Positions 37,155 to 45,599 of a stretch of 64,000 bases of DNA are shown piece by piece (the stretch's first letter is position 1; every line of letters begins with the position of its first letter). The stretch is from positions 1-64,000 of the forward strand of contig NZ_FTNW01000008.1 in assembly GCF_900156545.1 (NCBI RefSeq), given 5' to 3'. Below the pieces are notes generated by a model. It saw only the letters and a list, made by a program, of their open reading frames with translations, did not search any database and was not told the DNA's origin. The position numbers and the translations under genes are program-made. This DNA comes from Aquipseudomonas alcaligenes. Its GTDB lineage: Bacteria > Pseudomonadota > Gammaproteobacteria > Pseudomonadales > Pseudomonadaceae.

Positions 37155-38105
37155 TCAGTCCTCGCCGGGGTCGGCGGCCAGGCGCCCGGCATCCTTCATC
37201 AGTGCCTTGAGGAACTCTTCCTGCAGCTCCGGATCGTTGCGGGTCAGTTCGATCAGGCTCTGTTCCAGTTCGCTGGCTTCCTCTTCCAGGCCGAGGTCGG
37301 AAAGGCGCTTGACCCGATGGACCCACTGGCTGACTTCGTCATCTTCGAGGTCGTCATAGATCAGGGCGTGAGCCTCGCGCAGCTTGCCGCGCAGACTGCG
37401 GCTGACCAGCAGGTTGGCTTCGGCGCGGGTGCCATCCTGCGGGTCTTCGACGCTGAGCAGCAGGTTGCCGATCAGAGCTGCATCATGCTCGGCGAACGGG
37501 CCGTCGAGCAGGTTGAGGCGCAGCACACCGTTGCGGTCGGTGGTCAGCTCCAGCTCGTCCTTGCCGGCCTTGACCAGCACCGGACGCTCCGCCCAGGGCA
37601 AACTGGAGTATTCCGTACGCCTGTCGCGCTGGGTTTCCTCGATGGCGGCCAGGTTCTGTTCGGCACGACCATTGGACTCGACGTTCATTGCCGGATTGAG
37701 GCCGGCGACGCCGTAGCTGATCCAGTCCTTGGTCACGCTGTCCGGTAGGCGGCCGAGCATGACCACGTTGAGCACGTTGGCGCCCACGCCAGCGACCACC
37801 GCCACCGCCCCCAGCGGTACTTCGTAAAGCTCGCGCCAGGGCTGGTAGGGGGTATAGCGATCGTAGCGGCGGGTGACCTCGAACTCGGTGACTTCGAAGG
37901 TCTTCTGCTCGTTGATGCGTACCCGGCGCTGCGGCAGTTCCAGTACGCGTGGCTCGCCCACGTCGATCTGCAGGCTGTGGTCGAGCAGACGGCGCTCGAA
38001 GCGTTCCTCATGCTCGCTACGCTGTGGCAGGTGGTTGGCACAGCCGGCGAGGAGGAGGGCGCCGATCAGGGCGGCGCCAGTGCGCAGGGTGGTTCGCTGG
38101 AACAT
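37155..38105 (-). CDS. Large conserved lipoprotein, unknown function
   Basis: 316 residues with lipobox LAGC at about residue 22. The mature part includes YDRYTPYQPWRELYEVP, then a short hydrophobic stretch (GAVAVVAGVGANVLNVVML), a beta-rich middle and an acidic helical tail (EEASELEQSLIELTR). No named family is recognised. It lies 16 bases behind proS on the same strand. Confidence 0.78.
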   Translation of the reverse strand: MFQRTTLRTGAALIGALLLAGCANHLPQRSEHEERFERRLLDHSLQIDVGEPRVLELPQRRVRINEQKTFEVTEFEVTRRYDRYTPYQPWRELYEVPLGAVAVVAGVGANVLNVVMLGRLPDSVTKDWISYGVAGLNPAMNVESNGRAEQNLAAIEETQRDRRTEYSSLPWAERPVLVKAGKDELELTTDRNGVLRLNLLDGPFAEHDAALIGNLLLSVEDPQDGTRAEANLLVSRSLRGKLREAHALIYDDLEDDEVSQWVHRVKRLSDLGLEEEASELEQSLIELTRNDPELQEEFLKALMKDAGRLAADPGED

Positions 38106-38121
38106 GCGGGCTACTTGCGAC

Positions 38122-39837
38122 TCAGCGTGGGATGCGGGTGGAGAGGAACGGCAGCAGTTCGGCCGCCGGGATTTGCTGGCTCTCGCTGTCGCGACGGCTC
38201 TTGTACTCGAGGTTGCCCTCGGCCAGGCCGCGCTCGCTGACCACGATACGGTGCGGGATGCCGATCAGTTCCATGTCGGCGAACTTCACGCCGGGGCTGG
38301 TTTTCTTGTCGCGGTCGTCCAGCAGCACCTCGTAGCCGGCGGCGGTCAGCTCGGCATAGAGCTTGTCGGTCGCCTCGCGCACGGCTTCGTTCTCGTACTT
38401 CATCGGCACGATGGCGATCTGGAAGGGGGCCAGGGCGTCGGTCCAGAGGATGCCGCGCTCATCGTAGTTCTGCTCGATGGCGGCAGCTACCACGCGCGAT
38501 ACGCCGATGCCGTAGCAGCCCATGATCAGGGTGACCGGCTTGCCGTTCTCGCCCAGTACCTTGCAGCCCATGGCCTCACTGTACTTGGTGCCCAGCTGGA
38601 AGATATGCCCGACCTCGATGCCGCGCTTGATCACCAGGGTGCCCTGGCCATCCGGGCTGGGATCGCCTTCGACGACGTTGCGCAGGTCGGCAACCGCCGG
38701 CAGCGGCAGGTCGCGCTCCCAGTTGAGGCCGAAGTAGTGCTGGTCGTCGATGTTGGCGCCGGCGCCGAAATCGCTCATCAGTGCCACGCTGCGGTCTACC
38801 AGGCAGGTGATCGGCAGGTTCAGCGGGCCCAGGGAGCCCGGGCCGGCACCGATGGCGGCGCGAATCTCGGCCTCCGAGGCGAACACCAGCGGGCTAGCGA
38901 CCAGCTCGTGGTTGGCGGCCTTGATTTCGTTCAGCTCGTGGTCGCCACGGATGATCAGGGCGATCAGCTTGCCTTCCTCGGCTGCGTGGACCACCAGGGT
39001 CTTGACGGTTTTCTCGATGGCCAGGCCGAACTGTTCGACCAGATCAGGGATGGTCTTGGCGTTCGGCGTGTCGACCAGGCGCAGTTCCTCGGTGGCGGCG
39101 CCGCGCTCTTTCTCGCGCGGGATGGCCTCGGCCTTCTCGATGTTGGCTGCGTAGTCCGAGGTGTCGCTGAAGGCGATATCGTCTTCGCCGGACTCGGCCA
39201 GCACATGGAATTCGTGGGAGCCAGTGCCGCCGATGGAGCCGGTATCGGCCTGCACCGGACGGAAGTTCAGGCCCAGGCGGGTGAACACGTTGCAGTAGGC
39301 CTGATGCATGCGGTCATAGGTTTCCTGCAGCGAGGCCTGGTCCAGATGGAAGGAATAGGCATCCTTCATCAGGAATTCACGGCCGCGCATCAGGCCGAAG
39401 CGCGGACGGATTTCGTCGCGGAACTTGGTCTGGATCTGGTACAGGTTGATCGGCAGCTGCTTGTAGCTGTTCAGCTCGTTGCGCGCCAGATCGGTGATGA
39501 CTTCCTCATGGGTCGGGCCGACGCAGAACTCGCGATCATGGCGGTCCTTGATGCGCAGCAGTTCCGGGCCGTACTGCTCCCAGCGTCCGGACTCCTGCCA
39601 CAGCTCGGCCGGCTGGATGGCCGGCATCAGAACTTCCAATGCGCCGGCAGCGTTCATTTCCTCGCGCACGATGGCTTCGGCCTTGCGCAGTACGCGCAGA
39701 CCCATTGGCAGCCAGGTGTACAGGCCGGAGGCCAGCTTGCGGGTCATGCCGGCACGCAGCATCAGTTGATGGCTGATCACTACGGCGTCGGAGGGAGTTT
39801 CCTTGAGGGTCGAGAGCAGGTACTGACTGGTACGCAT
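38122..39837 (-). CDS. proS: Prolyl-tRNA synthetase
   Basis: The bacterial-type class II synthetase, 571 residues. Class II motif 2 lies in the region YQIQTKFRDEIRPRFGLMRG, with FLMKDAYSFH after it. An INS editing domain sits in the middle (about 225-405), which hydrolyses Ala-tRNA-Pro. Motif 3 (GCYGIGVSRVVAAAIEQ) and a C-terminal anticodon-binding domain complete it. The start at 39837 (MRTSQYLLSTLKETPSDAVV) is the conserved one. Confidence 0.97.
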   Translation of the reverse strand: MRTSQYLLSTLKETPSDAVVISHQLMLRAGMTRKLASGLYTWLPMGLRVLRKAEAIVREEMNAAGALEVLMPAIQPAELWQESGRWEQYGPELLRIKDRHDREFCVGPTHEEVITDLARNELNSYKQLPINLYQIQTKFRDEIRPRFGLMRGREFLMKDAYSFHLDQASLQETYDRMHQAYCNVFTRLGLNFRPVQADTGSIGGTGSHEFHVLAESGEDDIAFSDTSDYAANIEKAEAIPREKERGAATEELRLVDTPNAKTIPDLVEQFGLAIEKTVKTLVVHAAEEGKLIALIIRGDHELNEIKAANHELVASPLVFASEAEIRAAIGAGPGSLGPLNLPITCLVDRSVALMSDFGAGANIDDQHYFGLNWERDLPLPAVADLRNVVEGDPSPDGQGTLVIKRGIEVGHIFQLGTKYSEAMGCKVLGENGKPVTLIMGCYGIGVSRVVAAAIEQNYDERGILWTDALAPFQIAIVPMKYENEAVREATDKLYAELTAAGYEVLLDDRDKKTSPGVKFADMELIGIPHRIVVSERGLAEGNLEYKSRRDSESQQIPAAELLPFLSTRIPR

Positions 39838-39929
39838 GTTTGGCCGTTATGTCGGTTGCGAGGGCAAATAATGACTCGGCATTGTACGGTGCCAGCCAGG
39901 TGGCGTACAGGACAGACCGGGAGTTGAAC

Positions 39930-40346
39930 ATGGCGGAGCTGACTGCTGACCAGGTGCAGGCGCTGATTCGTGCGGGTGTGCCGATGGCGGAAGATATCGA
40001 CCTTCGTATCGAGCGTCTCGATAGTGATCTGGCGGTTGCGCGAGTGCCGTTTCACGGCAAGCTGGTGCGGCCGGGCGGGACCTTGTCGGGGCCGACCATC
40101 ATGGCGCTGGCCGATGCGGCCATGTATGCGGTGGTGTTGGGCAGGCTAGGGCGCATGGAGATGGCGGTGACGGCCAATCTTAATATCAACTTCCTGGCCA
40201 GGCCCAAGCCTGTCGACCTGATTGCCGAGGCGCGCATCCTGCGTCTGTCGAAGCGCCAGGCGGTGTGCGAGGTGCAGCTTTATTCGCAGGGTGAAGAGGG
40301 GGAGTTGGTGGCGCATGTCACCGGGACCTATGCCTTGCCGCTTTGA
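39930..40346 (+). CDS. Hotdog-fold thioesterase (PaaI family)
   Basis: 138 residues with a hotdog fold. HGKLVRPGGTLSGPTIMALAD is the central helix region (quoted as RPGGTLSGPTIMALAD), where PaaI relatives bind acyl-CoA. TANLNINFLARPKPVDLIAE is the strand and dimer-interface motif. The catalytic Asp is likely that of MALADAAMY. The ATG at 39930 has GGGAG upstream. It is divergent from proS; the substrate is unknown. Confidence 0.88.
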   Translation: MAELTADQVQALIRAGVPMAEDIDLRIERLDSDLAVARVPFHGKLVRPGGTLSGPTIMALADAAMYAVVLGRLGRMEMAVTANLNINFLARPKPVDLIAEARILRLSKRQAVCEVQLYSQGEEGELVAHVTGTYALPL

Positions 40347-40361
40347 GTGGCTCGTCCCGAT

Positions 40362-40395
40362 AAAAAAGAACCCGGCCTAGGCCGGGTTCTTTTGC
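40362..40395. terminator. Bidirectional terminator between thioesterase and oprD genes
   Basis: A perfect 14-bp stem AAAAGAACCCGGCC / GGCCGGGTTCTTTT (40364-40393) with a two-base loop, usable on both strands. Confidence 0.92.
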
Positions 40396-40418
40396 ACTGA
40401 TTTAAGTACTACTTGGAC

Positions 40419-41732
40419 TTACAGCACGTCCAGCGGGTACTCGACAATTACGCGGGTATCGTTCAGGTCTTTGAAGTTGGCACCGTTTTCCACGGTGTTG
40501 GCGCGGTGCACGGCATGGCGTACGCGGAAGGACAGGTCTTTGGCGGCACCTTCCTGAATGACGTACTTGGCCTCGGCGTTCCACTCGTGCTCTTTGCCTT
40601 CCTCGTTGGTGCCGGCAATGGTGATATCTTCGCCGGTGATGTAACGAGTCATGAAGCTCAGGCCTGGAACGCCAAAGGTGGTCATGTCCAGGTCGTAGCG
40701 AACCTGCCAGGATTTCTCGTCTTGGCCGACAAAGTCAGAGATCTGAACGGAGTTGCCTACCCAAACGGTGCCGCCACCGTCGATACCATAGAGGTAGCCG
40801 GTGTCGCCGGAGGATTGCTGGTAACCAACGGTGAATTTGTGAGCGCCCACGCTGTAGGCGGTCAGCAGGCTCCACACCTTGTTATCCAGCTCGCTGCCGA
40901 GTGCGTCACCGTCATCTTTGCTGCGGTATGCGTTGAGGTCGAAGTTCAGGGATTGTTCATCGGCCAGCGGCAAGGTGTAGTTGACGTTGACATACTGCTT
41001 CTTCCAGTAGTCTTCGACGTCGGATGCATGGAAGGAGGCGCTCAGGTTGTCGGTGAAGGCATAGCTGACACCGAAGATGTTAGCCGACTTCAGTGTCGTG
41101 GTTTCGTTGATCGGGTCGGTGAGGCTGTCGCGGCTGGTATTGGTCTGGGAGTTCATCGCGGTGAAGCGACCGGCGCTCAGTTCCAGGCCTTCGATTTCGT
41201 TGCTCACCAGGTAGGTACCGGTAGCGACTTCCGGCAGAGTGCGGCTGTCATCGGTGGAGAACACTGGGCTGGCCACAAACTGGTTGCCGTATTTCAGAAC
41301 GGTATCGGAGATGCGGAACTTGATGGCGCCGCCGACTTCGCTGGTGGTGTCATCAGCACGACCTTCGTCGGTGGTGGCGAAGATGCCGTTGCTGTGACGA
41401 CCGCGGCCGCTGTCAAGCTTGATGTTGGACAGGGAGTGTGCGTCAACGCCGACACCTACAGTGCCTTGGGTGAAGCCGGATTCGAACAGCAGGCGAATGC
41501 CCAGGCCGGTCTCTTCGCGGTAGCCTGTGCGGTCGCCTTTTACTTTGTTTGCCGGGCTGACGTTGGAGTAGCCGTGTTTGAAGTCACGGTTCATGTACAG
41601 GGCGCGGTTGAAGATGTCGAAGCTGCTGTCTTCAACGAAGCCCTTGGATTCGGACTGCGCGCTGGCGAAGGCCAGCTGGGTGGTACCGGCGGTCACGGCC
41701 AGAGCCAGTGCGCTCCACTTCATCACTTGCAT
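40419..41732 (-). CDS. oprD: OprD-family outer-membrane porin
   Basis: 437 residues. The N-terminus MQVMKWSALALAVTAG is a signal peptide almost identical in pattern to OprD (cleavage near AFA). The 18-strand barrel shows KGFVEDSSFDIFNRALYMNRD near its start and ends with VIVEYPLDVL. Conserved family segments are SFMTRYITGED, AKDLSFRVRHAVHRAN and ESGFTQGTVGVGVDAHS. OprD porins take up basic amino acids and related small molecules and admit carbapenems. The position next to proS matches that of oprD in P. aeruginosa; orthology versus a paralogue (OpdP etc.) needs alignment. AAGGAG precedes the start. Confidence 0.88.
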   Translation of the reverse strand: MQVMKWSALALAVTAGTTQLAFASAQSESKGFVEDSSFDIFNRALYMNRDFKHGYSNVSPANKVKGDRTGYREETGLGIRLLFESGFTQGTVGVGVDAHSLSNIKLDSGRGRHSNGIFATTDEGRADDTTSEVGGAIKFRISDTVLKYGNQFVASPVFSTDDSRTLPEVATGTYLVSNEIEGLELSAGRFTAMNSQTNTSRDSLTDPINETTTLKSANIFGVSYAFTDNLSASFHASDVEDYWKKQYVNVNYTLPLADEQSLNFDLNAYRSKDDGDALGSELDNKVWSLLTAYSVGAHKFTVGYQQSSGDTGYLYGIDGGGTVWVGNSVQISDFVGQDEKSWQVRYDLDMTTFGVPGLSFMTRYITGEDITIAGTNEEGKEHEWNAEAKYVIQEGAAKDLSFRVRHAVHRANTVENGANFKDLNDTRVIVEYPLDVL

Positions 41733-42388
41733 TGTGAATGCTCCTTTGGTTTAGAAGAGTTGTGCTGCCCAAGGTCTTGTTTTTAGGCGGCTCTTTCTTT
41801 TTGTGTCGGCGCTAACTTATAGCACGGAGACTCAAGTTGGCGACAGCTATCATCGATTCGCTACGGTTTATTTACGTGTGCGTCGCATTTTTGCATGTCA
41901 GGTGTCGCGAATCTGTAGTTTTGCCGCCGACGTTCTACCTGTCGTGTGTTCCGAAAAGCCTGCAAATCCAACTGGTTAGGGGGTTGTAGGGTGTTTCTCG
42001 ACACGCCGACTCCGACGGTACTTTGGTTTAAGCAAGTTCCATGCACAAAACTCGGTTTCAAGACTGATTGATCACTTGATCATCGTTGGGGGCCTTGCAA
42101 GAGCGCTCTCTGCGCTGCGGCTTGGAGGTCAGATGCGAACGTTGGTTAAGCGCCATTGGAGGTCGTGCATCTGCTGGCGTTACCTGGGTAGGTAAAATCT
42201 ACTCGCCGGTAACGTTGTTGTCTGAGACGGCGTTCGATTTGTGGGCGCTATGGTTATCGGGGTGCTCGATTCTGGGGCGTTTGTTGTGCGGGTCCCTGTT
42301 GCGCCCGTCGGGGGTGTCTGAAAGGGGGTGAATTGTGCAAGGGGCGCCCTTATCCTGCGCAGCTTGCCGATATAGAGGGGGAAGCATG
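41733..42388. promoter_or_regulatory. Long AT-rich non-coding region upstream of oprD
   Basis: 656 bases without a convincing gene, clearly AT-richer than the surroundings. It should hold the divergent promoters of oprD and the HIT-protein gene and possibly regulator sites or a small RNA. Visible features are two direct copies of TTGATCA (42068-42074 and 42076-42082), each containing the palindrome TGATCA, and AT-rich stretches at 41770-41900. Short open frames here lack ribosome-binding sites and typical codon use. Confidence 0.55.
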
Positions 42389-42814
42389 ATGTTCAGTCTT
42401 GATAGTCGTTTACAGCAGGACACTCTGGTCGTTGGGGATTTTCCCCTGTGCCGGCTGCTGTTGATGAATGATGCGAACTATCCCTGGTTCATCTTGGTGC
42501 CGCGCCGGGAGGCGGTCAGTGAGCTCTTCCAGCTGGATGCTGTCGATCAGCAGGCTCTCTGGGGTGAGACCACGCGTCTGGCGGAGGTGCTCAAGGACGC
42601 TTTCTCTGCCGACAAAATGAATGTGGCCACGCTGGGTAATGTCGTCAGTCAGCTGCATATGCATGTCATCGTGCGTCGTCGTGAGGATCCTGCCTGGCCG
42701 GCGCCGGTATGGGGGCGTCTCCCTGCGCGGGCCTATACAGATGCAGAGATCGCTTTGGTGCGTGAGCGTCTGCGCCTTGTGTTGACTGCCGATTTCCACT
42801 TCATCGAGGGTTAG
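42389..42814 (+). CDS. HIT-domain protein
   Basis: 141 residues of the histidine-triad nucleotide hydrolase/transferase superfamily. The triad appears as QLHMHVIVRR (HxH followed by V), a shortened form of HxHxHxx seen in this Pseudomonas family. The N-terminal FPLCRLLLMNDANYPWFILVPRR is a family hallmark (quoted in part: LLMNDANYPWFILVPRR). Two adjacent ATGs (42386, 42389) follow AGGGGG; the second gives the usual MFSLDSRL start. It is followed three bases later by slyX. Confidence 0.88.
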   Translation: MFSLDSRLQQDTLVVGDFPLCRLLLMNDANYPWFILVPRREAVSELFQLDAVDQQALWGETTRLAEVLKDAFSADKMNVATLGNVVSQLHMHVIVRRREDPAWPAPVWGRLPARAYTDAEIALVRERLRLVLTADFHFIEG

Positions 42815-42817
42815 GCT

Positions 42818-43024
42818 ATGGATCTGCAATCCAGAGTGGTCGAGCTGGAGAGTCGGTTGGCTTTTCAGGACGACACTATCGCGACCCTTAATGACGTGGT
42901 GGTGGAGCAGCAAAAGGTCATCGAGCGTCTGCAGTTGCAGATTGCCGTGCTGGCGCGTCGTCAGGAGGAGATGGCGGGGCAGTTCGGCATCGCGGAAGAC
43001 GAGGCACCGCCGCCACACTATTAA
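42818..43024 (+). CDS. slyX: SlyX family protein
   Basis: A 68-residue, almost entirely coiled-coil protein (VVELESRLAFQDDTIATLND then QQKVIERLQLQIAVL) ending in the conserved PPPHY. SlyX is widespread but its role is unknown. It is tightly linked to the HIT-protein gene and followed by a terminator. Confidence 0.93.
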   Translation: MDLQSRVVELESRLAFQDDTIATLNDVVVEQQKVIERLQLQIAVLARRQEEMAGQFGIAEDEAPPPHY

Positions 43025-43032
43025 AGGCAGAA

Positions 43033-43058
43033 AAAAGCCCGCGTTAAGCGGGCTTTTG
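43033..43058. terminator. Terminator between slyX and the cold-shock gene
   Basis: Stem AAAAGCCCGC / GCGGGCTTTT with a GTTAA loop. It is bidirectional, and its T side continues into a short tandem repeat. Confidence 0.88.
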
Positions 43059-43078
43059 GCTTTTGGCTTTTGGCTTTG
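43051..43078. repeat. Four tandem GGCTTTT units
   Basis: Three perfect seven-base units (43051-43071) and one with a final G (43072-43078) extend from the terminator's T-run to near the cold-shock stop codon. Probably slippage from the terminator. Confidence 0.8.
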
Positions 43079-43083
43079 CGGCT

Positions 43084-43695
43084 TCAGCGGTAGCCGGGCA
43101 GGGCAATGATCACGTCTTCTGCCTGCAGGCCCTTGTCGCGTTGCATCACCGAGAACTCGACGCGCTGGCCTTCGACCAGGACGCGGTGGCCATCGCCGCG
43201 AATCGCCCGGAAGTGCACGAAGATGTCGTCGCCGCTGTCGCGGGAGATAAAGCCGAAGCCCTTGGAGGTGTTGAACCATTTCACCGTGCCGGTTTCGCGA
43301 TTCTCGTCGCTGATCTGGCTCTGCGTGGGGCTGGTCCGGGCGCTGGTGCTGCCAAAACTGATCGCGAGGTGCAGTGCGCAGGCAATGGCTAGCACGACCA
43401 GGCTCAACCAGATGGCGGGCTGCTCGCCGATCTGTGGCAGCGGTGCGAGCAGGATGAGTGCCTGCAGCACGCTGGCGAAGACCAGTAGCGCACTGACCAG
43501 TGCCTGCAACTGATTGCGCAGACCCTGTTGGCGGCCGGATACGACGGGGGCGACGAGCAGGTTGATCAGGCCGAACATGGCCAGGTACAGCGCATCGGGG
43601 TGTTGCAGGAAGCCTGGAGTCTGGCTTTGTAGGCTGGGTGCGAACGACAGCAGCAGTGCGCCGCCGCCTGTGATCAGGTGAACGATCTTCAACAT
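43084..43695 (-). CDS. Membrane-tethered cold-shock-domain protein
   Basis: 203 residues from the ATG at 43695; an in-frame GTG at 43710 would add five. Four hydrophobic helices occupy the first about 120 residues. A linker (SARTSPTQSQISDENRE) leads to a complete cold-shock domain, with RNP1-like KGFGFISRD and RNP2-like DIFVHFRAI preceded by TGTVKWFNTSK. The domain should face the cytoplasm and bind single-stranded RNA or DNA near the membrane. A cold-shock gene at this position upstream of dps is also known in P. aeruginosa. Confidence 0.87.
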   Translation of the reverse strand: MLKIVHLITGGGALLLSFAPSLQSQTPGFLQHPDALYLAMFGLINLLVAPVVSGRQQGLRNQLQALVSALLVFASVLQALILLAPLPQIGEQPAIWLSLVVLAIACALHLAISFGSTSARTSPTQSQISDENRETGTVKWFNTSKGFGFISRDSGDDIFVHFRAIRGDGHRVLVEGQRVEFSVMQRDKGLQAEDVIIALPGYR

Positions 43696-43835
43696 ATCCA
43701 GAGAACTCACTTATCGAGGGTGGTCAATCAGAGAGCGGTGCTGTTCGACTCGATGGATTGGCCGAGCATGACCCGCCTATGCCGCAACATGACGGCACGG
43801 CACCTATTTAACCGCAAAGGAGATATCCGCTCAAA

Positions 43836-44903
43836 TCAAGCGCTTAGAGCGGCTTCTGGTTTGGAGGGGTGGACCTGATTGCGACCGTTGCGCTTGGCCT
43901 GGTAGAGGGCGTCGTCGGCTCGGGTGACGAGGCTGTCGAAAGTATCGCCCGGCTCGGCCATGGTGAGGCCAAAGGAGGCGGTGATGGTATCCAGTACCTT
44001 GTCAGTGCTGCGTACCTTCACGCGCAGGGCCTGGATCTTCTGGCGCAGTTGCTCGGCGAAGCTGTTGGCGGTGCTGATGTCCGGGCAGTCTCGCAGGATC
44101 ACGCAGAACTCTTCACCGCCATAGCGTGCGGCGATGCCTCGTGCCGGCAGCAGGTCGCGCAGCAGTTGGCCGACATGCTGCAGCACGCGATCGCCCAGCG
44201 GGTGTCCGTACTGATCGTTGAACTGCTTGAAGTGGTCGATATCCAGCATGACCAGGGCGAGACCAGTGGTGTCGCCCGCCAGTGCCTGCTCCAGCAGGCG
44301 GGTGAACGCGTGGCGGTTGAATACGTGAGTCAGACTGTCCAGCGTGGCAGCGGCCTGGGCGCGCTCGAGTTGAGTGCGCAGGTTCTGAATTTCGGCCTGG
44401 GCTGCTCGCAAGCGGTAAAGAAAGCGTTCCTGCTGATCCTGCATCTGCAGGGTGCTTTGCTGGAGTTCGTTGAGGACATTCGGCAGGTCGTCAACGATAG
44501 GCTCCTGCAGGGCGGCCAGGCCTTGAGACAGGCTGGTCTGATAGTGCTGGCTGCCCGTCACGCTGCGCTGTACATCGCCTTCGATATCGTCGACCAGTTC
44601 GATGACCTGCTGCTGGCCGGCGCGCGCCTCTTCCAGCTCACCACGAATGATGAAGTCACGGAATAGTTTGGTGGCAGTCTCTGGTGGGAAGCTGGAGAAG
44701 TCCTTGACGGTCTTGTCGAGGCGGCGGTTCAGTTCCGGCTCGGAGCCTTTGCAGTAGCTGTACCACAGTGCGTAGTGGATCGGGTTTGGGGGGATGTCGT
44801 GGCGCACCATGTGCGGCACCGCTTGCTTGAGCAGATCCGCAGCCTCACGGGTCTCTTCGGGAAAGAGCTCTAGCAGGGAGGGTGCTTTGGTCGGCTGGCT
44901 CAT
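43836..44903 (-). CDS. Diguanylate cyclase (GGDEF domain)
   Basis: 355 residues from the ATG at 44903. A helical N-terminal region of about 185 residues has no known sensor motif and ends in a coiled coil (AQAEIQNLRTQLERAQAAA). The GGDEF domain follows, with DSLTHVFNRHAF, DIDHFKQFND and the catalytic RYGGEEF, so it should make c-di-GMP. The inhibitory RxxD site is absent (PARG in its place), implying no classical product inhibition. No membrane helix is present. Confidence 0.92.
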   Translation of the reverse strand: MSQPTKAPSLLELFPEETREAADLLKQAVPHMVRHDIPPNPIHYALWYSYCKGSEPELNRRLDKTVKDFSSFPPETATKLFRDFIIRGELEEARAGQQQVIELVDDIEGDVQRSVTGSQHYQTSLSQGLAALQEPIVDDLPNVLNELQQSTLQMQDQQERFLYRLRAAQAEIQNLRTQLERAQAAATLDSLTHVFNRHAFTRLLEQALAGDTTGLALVMLDIDHFKQFNDQYGHPLGDRVLQHVGQLLRDLLPARGIAARYGGEEFCVILRDCPDISTANSFAEQLRQKIQALRVKVRSTDKVLDTITASFGLTMAEPGDTFDSLVTRADDALYQAKRNGRNQVHPSKPEAALSA

Positions 44904-44968
44904 GCAATTCACTGAGGTAAAAAGAGGTAATACGCAAAGGATAGAGTAGTCGTGTGCCTCTCGCCTAG

Positions 44969-44998
44969 CAAAAGGCCCGGTCTAGCCGGGCCCTTTGA
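44969..44998 (-). terminator. Terminator of dps
   Basis: Hairpin GGCCCGG / CCGGGCC (44974-44992) with flanking AAA and TTT runs, just past the dps stop codon on the minus strand. Confidence 0.75.
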
Positions 44999-45012
44999 AG
45001 GCGCGGGGATGG

Positions 45013-45483
45013 TCAGGCGGCGAGCAGGCTGCGCAGCATCCAGGCGGTTTTTTCGTGTACCTGCATGCGCTGGGTGAGCAGGTCGGCGGTCGGTTCGTCG
45101 CTGACCTTGTCCAGCAGCGGGAAGATGCCGCGCGCAGTGCGCACTACGGCTTCCTGGCCTTGCACCAGCAGCTTGATCATGTCCTGCGCGTTCGGCACGC
45201 CGTCTTCTTCCTTGATTGAGGACAGGCGGGCGTAGGCGGCGTAGGTGCCCGGCGCAGGGAAGCCCAGGGCGCGAATGCGCTCGGCGATGGCGTCAACGGC
45301 CAGGGCCAGTTCGGTGTACTGCGCCTCGAACATCAGGTGCAGGGTGTTGAACATCGGGCCGGTGACGTTCCAGTGGAAGTTGTGGGTCTTCAGGTACAGG
45401 GTGTAGGTGTCCGCGAGCAGGCGGGACAGGCCTTCGGCGATGGCGGCGCGATCCTGTTCGGCGATGCCGATATTGATTTCCAT
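45013..45483 (-). CDS. dps: Dps-family ferritin-like DNA-protection protein
   Basis: A 156-residue dodecameric mini-ferritin that stores iron and removes peroxide. The dinuclear site residues lie in KTHNFHWNVTGPMFNTLH (His and Glu ligands) and LMFEAQYTELALAVDAIAER. A C-terminal VHEKTAWMLRSLLA helix ends the fold. The DNA-binding Lys-rich tail of E. coli Dps is absent. GAGGAG precedes the start. Confidence 0.94.
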   Translation of the reverse strand: MEINIGIAEQDRAAIAEGLSRLLADTYTLYLKTHNFHWNVTGPMFNTLHLMFEAQYTELALAVDAIAERIRALGFPAPGTYAAYARLSSIKEEDGVPNAQDMIKLLVQGQEAVVRTARGIFPLLDKVSDEPTADLLTQRMQVHEKTAWMLRSLLAA

Positions 45484-45599
45484 GCCTTTTTCTCCTCTCA
45501 GATGTTCAGGGCAAAGACTCCCCTTGATGACTGCAGGCTATCACGGCTAGTTCCGTAAACCTCTTGTCTTATATCAATCGGTTCGATGCTTGCGGCCTA

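Noticed and set aside
42086..42331. 81-codon plus-strand frame upstream of the HIT gene
   Set aside because: No ribosome-binding site, atypical codon use and no recognisable domain; treated as part of the oprD upstream region.
43051..43078. CRISPR-like short tandem repeat
   Set aside because: Units are seven bases without spacers; simple slippage next to a terminator. No CRISPR array or cas gene was seen in the window.
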